Positions 63,969-64,000 of a stretch of DNA of 64,000 nt are shown piece by piece. The stretch covers positions 95,837-159,836 of the forward strand of contig NZ_LMFI01000003.1 of the NCBI RefSeq assembly GCF_001426745.1. The letters are read 5' to 3'. Each line of letters starts with the position of its first letter. Positions within the stretch are counted from its first letter, which is position 1. Both the position numbers and the translations under genes were made by a program. Source of the DNA: Nocardioides sp. Root140 (GTDB lineage Bacteria; Actinomycetota; Actinomycetes; Propionibacteriales; Nocardioidaceae). Under the pieces are notes generated by a model. That model did no database searches. It saw nothing but the letters and a program-made list of their open reading frames with translations, and was not told the DNA's origin.

Positions 63969-64000
63969 GGTCGAGGAGCGCTCAGCCGTGCGAGAACGTG

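Overview
The window is very GC-rich, with codon use typical of Actinomycetota. Start-stop overlaps are frequent, and leaderless-looking starts and 'cgtacgcc'-style codon strings are common. The gene set (KdpD/KdpE with an APC permease, betaine Opu transporter, DUF222/HNH gene, GT-C enzymes) suggests a soil actinobacterium, probably Nocardioidaceae. That family placement is inference. I saw no rRNA, tRNA, CRISPR array, phage module or replication origin. The only intact mobile element is one IS30-family insertion at the left edge.

Layout. 0-1.9 kb: an IS30 element inserted cleanly into the last codons of a DUF222/HNH gene, then an intergenic repeat cluster. 1.9-11.3 kb: flavin oxidase plus cupin, small secreted proteins, a GT-C enzyme coupled to a PAP2-like membrane protein, two tandem DHFR/RibD-like paralogs and an LLM flavin enzyme. 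11.4-15.7 kb: an APC permease divergent from a small membrane protein, a truncated KdpD and KdpE. 15.8-28.8 kb: metabolic and repair genes, including a RecB-nuclease/helicase fusion, dtd, an ArsR-SRPBCC pair, a dicarboxylate symporter and a LysR/MFS pair.

28.9-34.7 kb: a three-gene SMC-like operon matching Wadjet JetA (DUF3375), JetB (DUF4194) and JetC (SMC-type ATPase), each overlapping the next by 4 bp. JetD, the nuclease subunit, is missing where it would be expected. A dispersed repeat begins at the jetC stop codon instead. This is either a Wadjet system that lost its effector or an MksBEF-like condensin, and it is the most interesting locus here.

35.3-46.7 kb: a complete four-gene glycine-betaine/choline ABC importer, an FdhF/YdeP-type molybdoenzyme with FdhD, alanine dehydrogenase, and a secreted PKD-containing metallophosphoesterase. 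46.8-55.7 kb: an apparently co-regulated set made of an MTA-phosphorylase-like enzyme with a zinc-knuckle epimerase, a divergent GT-C membrane protein, and an operon of GT2, DUF2064, methyltransferase, membrane-anchored sulfite-oxidase-like molybdoenzyme, membrane protein, response regulator and histidine kinase. CTTACGA motifs at its promoters fit an OmpR-type regulator. 55.7-64 kb: a TetR-controlled MFS operon with a double palindromic operator, a ClC channel divergent from a MarR regulator, a PQQ-type sugar dehydrogenase, a DUF6629 protein, and a methyltransferase-DUF2892-Cys-rich protein operon.
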